DNA of 64,000 nt from Acinetobacter oleivorans DR1 (GCF_000196795.1 NC_014259.1:186001-250000), one strand, 5' to 3'; positions 35,679 through 45,370 are shown, numbered from the stretch's first letter. A program made the numbers and translations. Notes: a model not told the origin generated them from the letters alone.

Positions 35679-36227
35679 ATGTCTCAGCCAATTGAAATTA
35701 TTGCCAAAGGTTTAAATCGTGAACGTCAAAGAGCAGGGCTTTCTTTGGCAGAGGTTGCCCGTCGTGCAGGCGTTGCAAAGTCTACACTTTCTCAATTAGA
35801 GGCTGGCCAAGGAAACCCAAGCATTGAAACCTTATGGGCACTTTGTGTGGCGTTAAATATTCCATTTGCACGTTTGATGGAAGAACCGAGCAATCAAGTA
35901 CAAGTCATTCGCTGTGGCGATGGGCCAACAGTGAGTTCCGAGATTGCCAATTACAAAGCAATTTTGCTAGCGACTTGTCCACCGCATGCGCGCCGAGATG
36001 TGTATTTATTGATTGTTGAGCCAGGCGAAGACCGTCTTTCAGAACCTCATCCAGTTGGTTCTGTGGAGCACATTATTGTGGTCGAAGGTAAAGCTTTAGT
36101 GGGCTTAATTGATGAAGCTGTTGAGCTCGGTGTCGGAGATTATATTTGTTACCCTGCCGACCAGAAACATATCTTTAGAGCCTTGGAAACAGGTACAAAA
36201 GCATTATTAATCTCTGAACAAAACTAA
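35679..36227 (+). CDS. XRE-family regulator with cupin domain
   Basis: A 182-residue protein. Residues 5-62 form an HTH_3 domain (LSLAEVARRAGVAKSTLSQLEAGQGNPSIETLWAL, landmark) and residues 100-178 a cupin barrel (SEPHPVGSVEHIIVVEGKALVGL then LGVGDYICYPAD). This class often controls amino acid export or degradation. It is divergent from azlCD. The end of the gene is followed by 326 bases that hold the GabR site and gabP leader. Confidence 0.87.
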   Translation: MSQPIEIIAKGLNRERQRAGLSLAEVARRAGVAKSTLSQLEAGQGNPSIETLWALCVALNIPFARLMEEPSNQVQVIRCGDGPTVSSEIANYKAILLATCPPHARRDVYLLIVEPGEDRLSEPHPVGSVEHIIVVEGKALVGLIDEAVELGVGDYICYPADQKHIFRALETGTKALLISEQN

Positions 36228-36332
36228 AGAATTCCAATCTTATTAAAGTGAAACTTAATTATTTTCAGAATAAAAACTTAAAACCATTTACCAGAATTCA
36301 GACAAAAAGAGCCAATTTTGCGTATAAATTTT

Positions 36333-36370
36333 GCAATTGGCCCTCTCTTTTATTCCAAAAATGGCTCTCG
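36333..36370 (+). promoter_or_regulatory. Putative GabR operator upstream of gabP
   Basis: Two direct half sites, ATTGGCCCTCTC (36336-36347) and AAATGGCTCTCG (36359-36370), form a 38-base unit that recurs with the same spacing between gabR and gabT (39558-39595). MocR/GabR regulators bind direct repeats. An inverted third copy (AAAAGAGCCAATTTT, 36305-36319) lies just upstream. Assignment to GabR is by context. Confidence 0.7.
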
Positions 36371-36486
36371 TTTCTTGACTGCCGAAACGACAAATTAAAG
36401 CCATTGGAAGTATGCATACGGAAGCGCCGGATAAGCTCAGTGATTTTTCTGTTTTAGGAATTGGGCAGAACGGCTAAATTTTTAGG

Positions 36487-36531
36487 GGATATTTTTTGGC
36501 TTCGGAGGTTTTCCGAGACTAGCCGATATCC
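36487..36531 (+). other. Interrupted hairpin in the gabP leader
   Basis: Three nested stems line up: GGATAT/ATATCC, GGCT/AGCC and TCGGA/TCCGA. They form an extended hairpin ending about 22 bases before the gabP start, just before the AAGGA ribosome site. There is no T-run, so it is not a terminator; it could affect translation or mRNA stability. The rest of this gap (36228-36553) holds the operator half sites. Confidence 0.45.
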
Positions 36532-36553
36532 TCCATATATTAAGGAAAATGAT

Positions 36554-37996
36554 ATGGCAGCTCATCAAAATGGTTCTGAAGCCAATCACTCCCAAAGTTT
36601 AAAACATGGACTCAAATCACGCCACTTAACGATGATCTCGATTGCAGGGGTAATTGGTGGCTCTTTATTCGTAGGCTCGGGCAGTATTATTTACAATACG
36701 GGACCTGTAGTTTTTCTAACTTACGCGTTAGGTGGTTTACTCGTTTGGTTCATCATGCGTATGTTAGGCGAGATGGCCGTTTTAAACCCTGATAGTGGCT
36801 CTTTTTCAACATATGCTGACCGTGCGATTGGTCGTTGGGCAGGTTTCTCAATTGGCTGGTTGTATTGGTGTACGCTCGCAATGCTCATGGGGTGGGAAGC
36901 TTATGTGGCAGGTAAAATTTTAAATAATTGGTTCCCATTTATACCGATCTGGGCCTATATGGTTGTCGTGATTGGTGCATTGGTCGCAGTCAATTTACAA
37001 AACGTGAAAAACTATGGCGAATTTGAGTTCTGGTTTGCACTCATCAAAGTCATCGCGATTGTTATCTTCTTGGTGATTGGTAGTTTAGCCATCATGCATT
37101 TGTGGCCTTGGGGCAATCCAGCTGCTTCTGGTATTAGCAATTTAACCTCTCAAGGCTTTATGCCAAATGGAGGGTCATCCGTTATTACTGCATTGCTTGG
37201 GGTCATGTTTGCTTATATTGGCGCTGAGATTGTTACCGTAGCAGCGGCAGAGTCTGCAAATCCATCTAAAGAAATTCGTAAAGCATCGAACTCGGTGGTT
37301 TGGCGAATTATTTTATTCTATGTAGGTTCAATGTTTGTTGCGGTATGTTTGATACCTCATAACAATGAACTTTTGAAAGATTCGACTTGGGGAACCTATA
37401 GTGTGACTCTATCTGCACTCGGGATTCCGGGGGCGCGCCATATCGTAAATTTTGTAGTTCTCACGTCGGTATGTAGTTGCTTTAACTCAGCACTGTATAC
37501 GTGTTCACGTATGCTGTTTTCTTTAGCTAAACGTGGTGACGCACCGAAAAGTTTTGGGTCTGTAAACAGTAAAAGCAGTCCGTGGGTAGGTGTGATTGTG
37601 TCATGCTTCTTCTCTGTGATTGCCGTGATTTTAACTGCAACTAAGAGTATGGATGTTTACGACTTTTTCATGCTAACGACAGGTGCAGCAACACTCTATG
37701 TGTACCTGACCATTGCTTATTCTCAGCTTCGTATGCGTAAAAAATTAGAAGCTGAAGGTGTGAAAATTGACTTTAAAATGTGGATGTTCCCTTACTTAAC
37801 TTACGTGGTGATCTTTGCAATTATTGGCGCAATTCTTACCATGTTGATTGAAGGTACCTATTTTAAAGAAGTGATTTACACCACTGCATTGTTCGGCATT
37901 ATTGTGTTCTTCGGATTGTTGTCTGAAAAATTGGGTTGGGGTAAAGAACGTAGAGCGACCCATTTAACCCATACGCATGAAGAAAAGTTAGTTTAA
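36554..37996 (+). CDS. gabP: GABA permease
   Basis: A 480-residue APC-superfamily amino acid permease with 12 helices. The first helix has the typical SIAGVIGGSLFVGSGSII unwinding motif, and the sixth region MFAYIGAEIVTVAAAESANPSKEIRKASNSV is the AAT-family consensus (landmark). It imports 4-aminobutyrate for the downstream degradation genes; this specificity comes from the location next to gabR, gabT and gabD. ATG 36554 follows AAGGA. An earlier ATG 31 codons upstream lies in the leader hairpin and is rejected. Confidence 0.9.
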   Translation: MAAHQNGSEANHSQSLKHGLKSRHLTMISIAGVIGGSLFVGSGSIIYNTGPVVFLTYALGGLLVWFIMRMLGEMAVLNPDSGSFSTYADRAIGRWAGFSIGWLYWCTLAMLMGWEAYVAGKILNNWFPFIPIWAYMVVVIGALVAVNLQNVKNYGEFEFWFALIKVIAIVIFLVIGSLAIMHLWPWGNPAASGISNLTSQGFMPNGGSSVITALLGVMFAYIGAEIVTVAAAESANPSKEIRKASNSVVWRIILFYVGSMFVAVCLIPHNNELLKDSTWGTYSVTLSALGIPGARHIVNFVVLTSVCSCFNSALYTCSRMLFSLAKRGDAPKSFGSVNSKSSPWVGVIVSCFFSVIAVILTATKSMDVYDFFMLTTGAATLYVYLTIAYSQLRMRKKLEAEGVKIDFKMWMFPYLTYVVIFAIIGAILTMLIEGTYFKEVIYTTALFGIIVFFGLLSEKLGWGKERRATHLTHTHEEKLV

Positions 37997-38003
37997 ATTT
38001 TTA

Positions 38004-38037
38004 AATAAAAAAGAGCCTCACAATGAGGCTCTTTTTT
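38004..38037. terminator. Bidirectional terminator between gabP and gabR
   Basis: AGAGCCTCA/TGAGGCTCT stem (38012-38032) with flanking A-run and T-run. Confidence 0.9.
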
Positions 38038-38061
38038 ATTTGGCTTAGTACGAGAAAACAG

Positions 38062-39561
38062 TTAATTCAGCGTAGGTACGCCTGCTTCACGTAAGCACTG
38101 GAGCAAGACGCCAAAAGCCATCACCATGTCTTTTTCATTTACACAGGCAAAGCCCATGAGCAGTCCACGCTCTGCATGTGCATGCGATTGCATATAGTAC
38201 TGTGAAAGTGGGCGAACTTTGACACCACGTTCAAGTGCGGTTGTTGCAATTGCGACATCATCGCAAGAGTTTGGCAGTTTTAAAACCAAGTGTAATCCTG
38301 CTGCTTCGTCATATTCATGAATAAATTCGGGGCCAAGATAGCGTTTAATCAGACTGACTAAATAATCGCGTCTCTTTCCATAAAGTAAACGCATACGACG
38401 AATATGCGCTTCGTAATGACCTTCACGAATAAATTCTGCTAGGGCCTTTTGCTCAAGCAAATGTCCACCACGATACAGTTCAGCTGCCACAATACGTAGG
38501 GGTGAAAAGAGGGGTTTAGGCACCACCAAATACCCAATTCTTAAAGATGGATAAATAGTTTTACTAAACGTGCCCATGTACAGCACGGGTGCATCATTTT
38601 CTAAGCCTTGTAAAGACGGATACGGTTGGCCTGAGAAACGGAACTCACTGTCGTAATCATCTTCTACAATCCAGCTATTGTGCTGGCGGGCAATCTCAAT
38701 CAGTTTGCGTCGACGATCTAGGCTTAAATGTGAACCCAGTGGATATTGGTGTGATGGCGTGACAAAAATGAGTTTAGGTGGTTTAACCGGATTTTCTTCG
38801 GGGATAATGCCTTCGGCATCGACTGGCATGGGTTGAATATCTACGCCATTAATACGCAAAGTGTTACGCATTCCCCAATAGCCTGGATCTTCAATCCAGA
38901 CGCGATCACCAATATCACTCAGTGCACGCGAAACTAAGTCAATCGCTTGGTGAATACCTTCGGTAATAATAATTTGGTCAGCATCACACTGAACTGAGCG
39001 TGCAACGCGCAAGTAATCTGCCAACGCACTTCGAAGTTCAATACAACCACCAGCATTGCTGTAAATTAAGCGGTTGATGTCAGGTTCTCGGCTCAGGCGA
39101 GCCTGAATACGACTAAAAATATGATGTGGAAACTCTGTTACGTCGGGTGCTCCCGGTACGAAAGCACCCCATTGGTGTGGCGAGGCCGCGGCATAGCCTA
39201 ATAAGTTTGAACCACGATTTGAGAGCGCATAAGAGTTTTGAACTTTCGGACTTGAAACTGCTTTTTTCTTATTTTGTGTATTTAAAAAACTCTCTGGTAG
39301 TTTCTCGGCAACCCATGTGCCGTGTCCCGTACGAGCCTCTAAATAGCCTTCAGCTTGTAGCTGTTCATAGGCGGTAAGAACAGTATTTCTCGAAACATGA
39401 ATTTCACTAGCTAAGTCACGTGAAGCGGGCAAGCGTGTTTTAGGCTGAATGACGCCATCAATAATGGCACCACGCAGACAACGGAAAAGGCGTTGATGTA
39501 GTTTACCTTCGGTGTCCTGTTGGAGCCGTTGTAATAAATGATCTCCAAGTAAACTACGCAA
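38062..39561 (-). CDS. gabR: MocR-type PLP-dependent regulator GabR
   Basis: A 499-residue fusion of a GntR winged helix-turn-helix (residues about 20-88: RLFRCLRGAIIDGVIQPKTRLPASRDLASE as landmark) and an aminotransferase fold I domain that binds PLP (Lys in YMGTFSKTIYPSLRIGY near residue 332). MocR members use PLP and GABA to activate gabTD. The likely start is a TTG at 39561 with AGGAGAG ahead of it. The start codon lies within the 38-base operator, which suggests autoregulation. It is divergent from gabT. Confidence 0.9.
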   Translation of the reverse strand: MRSLLGDHLLQRLQQDTEGKLHQRLFRCLRGAIIDGVIQPKTRLPASRDLASEIHVSRNTVLTAYEQLQAEGYLEARTGHGTWVAEKLPESFLNTQNKKKAVSSPKVQNSYALSNRGSNLLGYAAASPHQWGAFVPGAPDVTEFPHHIFSRIQARLSREPDINRLIYSNAGGCIELRSALADYLRVARSVQCDADQIIITEGIHQAIDLVSRALSDIGDRVWIEDPGYWGMRNTLRINGVDIQPMPVDAEGIIPEENPVKPPKLIFVTPSHQYPLGSHLSLDRRRKLIEIARQHNSWIVEDDYDSEFRFSGQPYPSLQGLENDAPVLYMGTFSKTIYPSLRIGYLVVPKPLFSPLRIVAAELYRGGHLLEQKALAEFIREGHYEAHIRRMRLLYGKRRDYLVSLIKRYLGPEFIHEYDEAAGLHLVLKLPNSCDDVAIATTALERGVKVRPLSQYYMQSHAHAERGLLMGFACVNEKDMVMAFGVLLQCLREAGVPTLN

Positions 39562-39595
39562 TTGGCTCTCTCCTACAGTTAAAAAATGGCTCTCG
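39558..39595. promoter_or_regulatory. Putative GabR operator between gabR and gabT
   Basis: Half sites ATTGGCTCTCTC (39561-39572) and AAATGGCTCTCG (39584-39595) match the gabP operator with the same spacing. The site overlaps the gabR start codon and ribosome site and lies about 120 bases before gabT. Confidence 0.7.
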
Positions 39596-39716
39596 TCAGT
39601 TGCCGCCAGACGAGCGAAATTACATGCATAGGCAGTCGTTGTAAAGCACCCTGAAAATTAAGCACAGGATGCAAAAACCAAAGCTGCAACTGATGATGAA
39701 AATATGAGGGAATCAA

Positions 39717-41009
39717 ATGGATAATCAACATTCTGCACTTAACGCACGTAAACAGCAAGCAACTCCACGTGGTGTAGGCGTGATGTGTCAGTGGTATGCA
39801 GAAAAAGCTGAAAATGCCACGCTTTGGGACAAGGAAGGCAACCAATTTATTGACTTTGCTGGTGGTATCGCAGTTTTAAATACAGGCCATCGCCACCCTA
39901 AAGTCATTGCAGCGGTGACTGAACAACTTACTAAATTTACTCACACTGCCTATCAAGTAACACCTTATGAAAGCTATGTGGCTTTAGCTGAGCGTATTAA
40001 TAAGCGTGCGCCAATTGCTGGTCCTGCGAAGTCAGCTTTTTTCACTACAGGTGCAGAAGCAGTTGAAAATGCAGTAAAGATTGCTCGTTGTTACACTGGT
40101 CGTCACGGCATTATCACTTTTGGTAACGGTTTTCACGGTCGTTCATTTATGACGATGGCAATGACAGGTAAAACTGCACCTTACAAACGTGATTTCGGTG
40201 TGATGCCAGCGGGTGTGTTCCACGCGCGTTACCCAGTACCTGCTAAAGGTATTTCAGTGGACGCGGCAATTGAAAGCGTTGAAGATATTTTCAGTGAAGA
40301 TATTGCACCACATGATGTTGCAGCAATTGTGCTTGAGCCAGTACAAGGTGAGGGCGGTTTCAATGTGGTGCCAGCTGAGTTCTTAAAACGTTTACGTTCA
40401 ATTTGCGACAAGCACGGCATTTTGTTGGTTGCTGACGAAGTGCAATCAGGTTTTGCCCGTACTGGTAAATTGTTTGCAATGAACTATTACGAGACTAAAG
40501 CAGACCTCATCACCATGGCGAAAAGCTTGGGCGGCGGCTTCCCTATTTCAGGTGTTGTTGGCCGTGCAGAAGTGATGGATGCACCAAACCCAGGTGGACT
40601 AGGCGGTACTTACGCAGGTAGCCCGATTGCGGTTGCTGCTGCACACGCGGTTATTGATGCGATTGAAGAAGAAAACTTATGCGACCGCGCAAATGAATTA
40701 GGTGCAGAGTTGGTTGTTGCACTTAAAGATATTCAACAAGCAACAGGCGACATCGTAACTGATATTCGTGCATTAGGTTCAATGGTTGCAGTAGAACTTG
40801 AAACAGCTGAACAAGCAAAAGTTGTACAAAACTATGCAATGGAAAACGGGTTGTTACTTCTTACTTGTGGTAAATACGGTAATGTAATTCGTTTCTTATA
40901 TCCATTAACCATTCCTGCTGAGCAATTCCGTCAAGGTCTTGATATCTTGAAACAAGGTTTTGCAACACTAAAAGCAGGTAGTGCAAAAGCAACGGAGCAA
41001 TCTGCATGA
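39717..41009 (+). CDS. gabT: 4-aminobutyrate aminotransferase
   Basis: A 430-residue class III PLP transaminase that converts GABA and 2-oxoglutarate to succinate semialdehyde and glutamate. The PLP lysine is Lys269 in TMAKSLGGGFP. Other marks are FFTTGAEAVENAVKIAR and VADEVQSGFARTGKLFAM (landmarks). It overlaps gabD by four bases. GabR control is expected from the site upstream. Confidence 0.95.
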   Translation: MDNQHSALNARKQQATPRGVGVMCQWYAEKAENATLWDKEGNQFIDFAGGIAVLNTGHRHPKVIAAVTEQLTKFTHTAYQVTPYESYVALAERINKRAPIAGPAKSAFFTTGAEAVENAVKIARCYTGRHGIITFGNGFHGRSFMTMAMTGKTAPYKRDFGVMPAGVFHARYPVPAKGISVDAAIESVEDIFSEDIAPHDVAAIVLEPVQGEGGFNVVPAEFLKRLRSICDKHGILLVADEVQSGFARTGKLFAMNYYETKADLITMAKSLGGGFPISGVVGRAEVMDAPNPGGLGGTYAGSPIAVAAAHAVIDAIEEENLCDRANELGAELVVALKDIQQATGDIVTDIRALGSMVAVELETAEQAKVVQNYAMENGLLLLTCGKYGNVIRFLYPLTIPAEQFRQGLDILKQGFATLKAGSAKATEQSA

Positions 41010-42454
41010 TTCAAAATACTTTGCAGTATTTGTTAAAACATCCTGATATTGCGTTAGAAGCACCTGCATCAAATGACTATATCGAGGTAAATGATGCTGC
41101 TACGGGCGAAACTTTGGCATGGGTAAAAACCTATGACCGCGCAGGGGTTGAAGCTGCAATTAACCGTTCGGCAAAAGCGCAGGCTGCTTGGAAAAAGCAA
41201 ACTGCCTTGGCTCGTGCTGATGTGTTATTGGCATGGTACAACCTCATGCTTGAGCACAAAGAAAATTTAGCTCAAATTTTAACAGCTGAGCAAGGTAAAC
41301 CATTGGCAGAAGCACGTGGTGAAATTGGTTATGCAGCATCGTTCATACGCTGGTTTGCCGAGCAAGCTCGCCGTATTGATGGTGAAGTATTAACACCTAC
41401 GTTGCCAAATCAACGTCTGCTCGTGATTAAACAAGCAATTGGTGTTACTGCTGCAATTACGCCGTGGAACTTCCCAGCTGCCATGATTACGCGTAAAGCA
41501 GGTCCAGCGATTGCTGCGGGTTGTTCAATGTTGGTTAAACCAGCAGAACAAACGCCGTTAACCGCCTATGCACTTGAAGTATTGGCTTTACAGGCAGGCT
41601 TACCAGCCGATGTTTTAATTAACATTAGTGGTGATGCGGTTGAAGTTGGTAAAACCCTATGCGAAAGCGATATTGTTCGTAAGTTAAGCTTCACAGGTTC
41701 AACCCAAGTGGGTCGTATCTTGATGCAACAATGTGCGCCAACCATTAAAAAGCTTTCGCTTGAACTCGGTGGGAATGCGCCAGTTGTGGTATTTGACGAT
41801 GCCAATCTTGAACAAGCTGTTCAGGGCATTATGGCAAGTAAATATCGCAACAGTGGTCAGACCTGTGTTTGCGCTAACCGTATTTATGTTCAAGACGGTA
41901 TTTACGATGCTTTGGCAGACCGTTTGGTTGAAGCCGTGTCTAAATTGAAAGTTGGTGATGGCCGTCAAGAAGGTTCAACTCAAGGGCCTTTAATTGATGA
42001 AGATGCAATTGCAAAAGTTCAGTCTCATATTGCAGATGCAACCGAGAAAGGCGCGACAGTTCGTATTGGTGGTCAGCGTTCGGCACTTGGCGGTACATTC
42101 TTTGAACCGACTGTGTTAACTGGCGTAACGCAAGACATGAAAGTGTCTAAAGAAGAAACTTTTGGTCCCCTTGCACCACTATTCCGCTTTAAAACTGAAG
42201 ATGAAGCAGTGGCAATGGCGAACGATACCGAATTTGGTTTAGCTGCTTATTTGTTTACTCAAAGCACAGCTCGTCAATGGCGAGTGGGTGAGGCACTTGA
42301 GTACGGTATGGTCGGCATTAACACGGGCGCGATTTCAAATGAAGTTGCTCCGTTTGGTGGCGTAAAACAGTCAGGTCTAGGCCGTGAAGGTTCAAAATTC
42401 GGCATCGAAGAATATGTTGAAATGAAATACCTATGCGTAGACTTATCTGAGTAA
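41006..42454 (+). CDS. gabD: Succinate-semialdehyde dehydrogenase (NADP+)
   Basis: A 482-residue aldehyde dehydrogenase that oxidises succinate semialdehyde to succinate, feeding the citric acid cycle. Catalytic Cys287 lies in NSGQTCVCANR (with a second Cys at 289, as in E. coli GabD), the general base Glu in LSLELGGNAP, and the NADP region in FTGSTQVG. The length is normal. The ATG overlaps the gabT stop, so the operon is gabTD. Confidence 0.95.
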   Translation: MIQNTLQYLLKHPDIALEAPASNDYIEVNDAATGETLAWVKTYDRAGVEAAINRSAKAQAAWKKQTALARADVLLAWYNLMLEHKENLAQILTAEQGKPLAEARGEIGYAASFIRWFAEQARRIDGEVLTPTLPNQRLLVIKQAIGVTAAITPWNFPAAMITRKAGPAIAAGCSMLVKPAEQTPLTAYALEVLALQAGLPADVLINISGDAVEVGKTLCESDIVRKLSFTGSTQVGRILMQQCAPTIKKLSLELGGNAPVVVFDDANLEQAVQGIMASKYRNSGQTCVCANRIYVQDGIYDALADRLVEAVSKLKVGDGRQEGSTQGPLIDEDAIAKVQSHIADATEKGATVRIGGQRSALGGTFFEPTVLTGVTQDMKVSKEETFGPLAPLFRFKTEDEAVAMANDTEFGLAAYLFTQSTARQWRVGEALEYGMVGINTGAISNEVAPFGGVKQSGLGREGSKFGIEEYVEMKYLCVDLSE

Positions 42455-42455
42455 G

Positions 42456-42557
42456 GAACAAAACGAGTTCGTTTTGTTCTGAACGAAAACATGCAGTTAT
42501 GCTGTATGTGATGTTTCACAAAAACCGGTCATGCCCATTCATGACCGGTTTTTTTAT
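42456..42557. terminator. Tandem hairpins after gabD, the second a bidirectional terminator
   Basis: GAACAAAACGA/TCGTTTTGTTC (42456-42479) is a perfect stem without a clear T-run. AAAACCGGTCATG/CATGACCGGTTTT (42521-42557) follows with seven Ts, and on the other strand serves the LysR gene. Confidence 0.85.
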
Positions 42558-43532
42558 TTAAGTCGGCAGATATCCTTCATGGCTTTCGGGTAAACGTCTG
42601 AGTTCTTCAATCAGTGTTTCAATGAGTTTTTCGACCACCAGACGTTGGCCTTTTCTAGACACATAGACCAGTTGAAGCATGCCAATATTTGACTTCCAGT
42701 CAGGAAGAATATGAATAAGTGTGCCTTTACGAATTTCAGATTCGACGGTTAAAAAAGGAAGGTCGGCAATGCCTAATCCGTCCATCACTGCATAGTAGAC
42801 CCCTGCTAAGTCATTACTTTTGATTCGTGGTTGATAAGGCACATCAACTGATTCACCGTTACGAATATTGCATAAATGCCAAATAGGGTTTTGTTTTTGA
42901 GTACCTAAGCTGATACTTGGAAAGTCTTGTAATTCGGAATAATGCTCAATAGTACGGCCTTGCAGTAATTCAGGCGAAGCCACCAGACAGTGATCTGTTT
43001 TAATCACATCACGAACAATTAAATTTGAATCTTCATTCGGTTCAAAATTGGTCCGAATCGCGAGATCGATATCATCATGCAAGATATCGACTCGACGGCT
43101 GGTTAGCTCAAGAGATATTTCAACTTTTGGATAGGTTTTTAAAAACTGATTTAAAATTTTTCTAATTTGAAAATGCATCATTAAAGGTGGGCAGCTTACT
43201 TTGACTAACCCTTGAGGTTCACTTTTTTGCTTTAACAAAACGTTTTCTGCACATTCAACTTGAGCAATGACTTTGCAGCATTCTTCATAGAACTCTTGGC
43301 CTAAATCGGTCACTTTAAAATGTCGGGTTGTTCTTTGAATGAGGCTAACGTTAAATTTATTTTCAAGGTCAATAATACGTCGGCTGAGCTTAGATTTACT
43401 AATATTTTCGGCTTCACTGGCCGCACTAAAGCCGCCGTGTTTTACGACTAAATAGAAATAATAAAAATCATCAAAAGAACTTATCAATGTCAGATCAATC
43501 CATTTAAATTTAAGATTAGAGCGCTTAAGCAC
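42558..43532 (-). CDS. LysR-family regulator
   Basis: A LysR-type regulator of up to 324 residues. The helix-turn-helix FYYFYLVVKHGGFSAASEAENISKSKLSRRIIDLE (residues about 23-57, landmark) is complete, and the substrate-binding domain follows. The start is uncertain: GTG 43532 gives a 17-residue extension before the usual family start, and no ATG lies near. It follows the YcaC-like gene by 20 bases on the same strand, so it is cotranscribed and probably autoregulates that unit. Confidence 0.83.
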   Translation of the reverse strand: MLKRSNLKFKWIDLTLISSFDDFYYFYLVVKHGGFSAASEAENISKSKLSRRIIDLENKFNVSLIQRTTRHFKVTDLGQEFYEECCKVIAQVECAENVLLKQKSEPQGLVKVSCPPLMMHFQIRKILNQFLKTYPKVEISLELTSRRVDILHDDIDLAIRTNFEPNEDSNLIVRDVIKTDHCLVASPELLQGRTIEHYSELQDFPSISLGTQKQNPIWHLCNIRNGESVDVPYQPRIKSNDLAGVYYAVMDGLGIADLPFLTVESEIRKGTLIHILPDWKSNIGMLQLVYVSRKGQRLVVEKLIETLIEELRRLPESHEGYLPT

Positions 43533-43552
43533 TCTAATCTTGGCAATAGAAT

Positions 43553-44179
43553 TTATTTTTGCGATGTATTAAAGCTATAGCTGGTCATCAGGTTACGGTA
43601 ATCAGGAATATGATTTGAGAAGAGTGCACCAAGACCTTCTACATCATTACGCCAGTCACGGTGTAACTCACATGCCATACCGAACCAAGTCATCAGCTGA
43701 GCGCCTGCTTTTGACATACGGTCCCAAGCAGCATCACGCGTTAATTCATTGAAAGTACCAGAAGCATCGGTAATCACAAACACTTCAAAGCCTTCAGCGA
43801 GTGCAGATAAAGCTGGGAATGCCACACAAACCTCAGTGACCACACCGGCAATAATCAGTTGTTTTTTACCTGTCGCTTTAACCGCTTTTACAAAATCTTC
43901 ATTGTCCCATGCATTGATTTGACCAGGACGTGGAATAAATGGCGCATCTGGAAAAAGTTCTTTTAATTCTGGAACTAAAGGACCGTTTGGACCGTTTTCA
44001 AAACTCGTGGTAAGAATAGTCGGTAAATTAAAATATTTCGCAGCATCTGCAAGTGCTAATACATTATTTTTAAATTTGTCTGGATCGATATCTCGAACTA
44101 AAGAAAGTAAACCTGCTTGGTGGTCAACTAAAAGAACCGCAGCATTATCCTTGTCTAAACGTACGTAATCTTGAGCCAT
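43553..44179 (-). CDS. ycaC: YcaC-like isochorismatase-family hydrolase
   Basis: A 208-residue cysteine hydrolase of the YcaC group. The catalytic Asp sits in LLVDHQAGLLSLVRD near residue 19, and the nucleophilic Cys in AGVVTEVCVAFPALSA near residue 118. YcaC forms octamers and its substrate is not established. It is the first gene of a pair with the LysR regulator, divergent from pirin at 44457. Pirin and YcaC-type hydrolases are often neighbours. Confidence 0.87.
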   Translation of the reverse strand: MAQDYVRLDKDNAAVLLVDHQAGLLSLVRDIDPDKFKNNVLALADAAKYFNLPTILTTSFENGPNGPLVPELKELFPDAPFIPRPGQINAWDNEDFVKAVKATGKKQLIIAGVVTEVCVAFPALSALAEGFEVFVITDASGTFNELTRDAAWDRMSKAGAQLMTWFGMACELHRDWRNDVEGLGALFSNHIPDYRNLMTSYSFNTSQK

Positions 44180-44456
44180 TTTTTATGTCCTCGTGTTATC
44201 AAAATAAATAATCAAAAATTATTAAGTAGGTCATCAGTGCCTAAAATTATGCTAGATGAGTTTGTTGTCGTGATTAAGTCTAAAAAATAGGATTAAGAAT
44301 TTTAAAAATAGGACGATCTTAAAAAGAGTACCTCAAACTTTATGATTGTCTCATAGATGAAATAATGTGTTGCTAATCCTGATCTATAAACTGCAATTAT
44401 TGAGGCGTAAAATCAATCTCAGTTCAAGAAAATCCTACATATATAGGAGAGATCAG

Positions 44457-45329
44457 ATGAAGAAATTTCTTGGTGCATATCAAAATAACCACATGCATTG
44501 GGTGGGTGATGGTTTCCCTGTATATAACCTATTCTCTTATGACCGTTTAGGCCAAACCCTAAGCCCATTTTTGCTACTCGATTATGCAGCGCCTTATACC
44601 TTCTCACCAACGACTGAACAGCAAGGTGTAGGCTCGCATCCACACCGTGGCTTTGAAACAGTGACCATCGCCTATCAAGGTGAAGTGACTCATAAAGACT
44701 CAAGTGGTGGCGGCGGAACCATTAAAACTGGTGATGTGCAATGGATGACTGCGGGTGCAGGCGTGTTGCATGAAGAGTTCCATTCTCCTGAGTTTGCAGA
44801 GCATGGTGGTCTTTTTGAAATGGTGCAATTATGGGTAAATTTACCTGCTCATTCAAAAATGACGCCTGGAAAATATCAAGCAATTGAAGCGAAAGAGATT
44901 CCAGACATTGCGTTAGATGAGCATGGCAGTCATTTACGTGTGATTGCTGGTGAATATGCAGATGCAAAAGGTGCAGCAACGACATTTAGTCCATTAAATG
45001 TATGGGATGGTAAATTGGCTAAAGGCCAAAAACACACCCTCTATGTACCTGAAGGGCACACCACGCTTGTTGTGATATTAGATGGCGCGGTTGTGGTCAA
45101 TGATGCAAATCGTCTTGAAGGTAAAACCGTTGCGATTTTGTCTCGTGAGGGTGTTGAGTTTAGCTTAAATGCAGAAGAAGACACTAAATTCTTAGTGTTG
45201 ACTGGCCAACCACTTAACGAACCAATCGAAGGTTATGGTCCATTCGTAATGAATACCAAAGCTGAGATTATGGAAGCGATTAATGATTTTAATCGTGGAA
45301 AATTCGGTTCAATCATGCAAGAAGGATAA
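44457..45329 (+). CDS. Pirin-family cupin protein
   Basis: A 290-residue bicupin. The metal-binding set is visible: GSHPHRGFETVTIAYQGEVTHKD, then AGAGVLHEEFHS with the second His and Glu (positions near residues 57, 59, 101 and 103; landmarks). Some pirins have quercetinase activity in vitro; others act as redox-sensing cofactors. The ATG 44457 has TAGGAGA before it; an earlier in-frame ATG 30 codons upstream is in the promoter region. Divergent from the YcaC-like gene. Confidence 0.9.
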   Translation: MKKFLGAYQNNHMHWVGDGFPVYNLFSYDRLGQTLSPFLLLDYAAPYTFSPTTEQQGVGSHPHRGFETVTIAYQGEVTHKDSSGGGGTIKTGDVQWMTAGAGVLHEEFHSPEFAEHGGLFEMVQLWVNLPAHSKMTPGKYQAIEAKEIPDIALDEHGSHLRVIAGEYADAKGAATTFSPLNVWDGKLAKGQKHTLYVPEGHTTLVVILDGAVVVNDANRLEGKTVAILSREGVEFSLNAEEDTKFLVLTGQPLNEPIEGYGPFVMNTKAEIMEAINDFNRGKFGSIMQEG

Positions 45330-45370
45330 ATTGTTTAATTGCGCTTAATCGGCTATTAAAACAAAGTAAT

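Noticed and set aside
36248..36457. 69-codon ORF upstream of gabP
   Set aside because: It contains the GabR half sites and has no ribosome site, so the reading frame is probably accidental.
42456..42479. Perfect hairpin after gabD as a separate attenuator or binding site
   Set aside because: It lies after the stop codon and next to a true terminator, so a stabilising 3' structure is the simplest reading.
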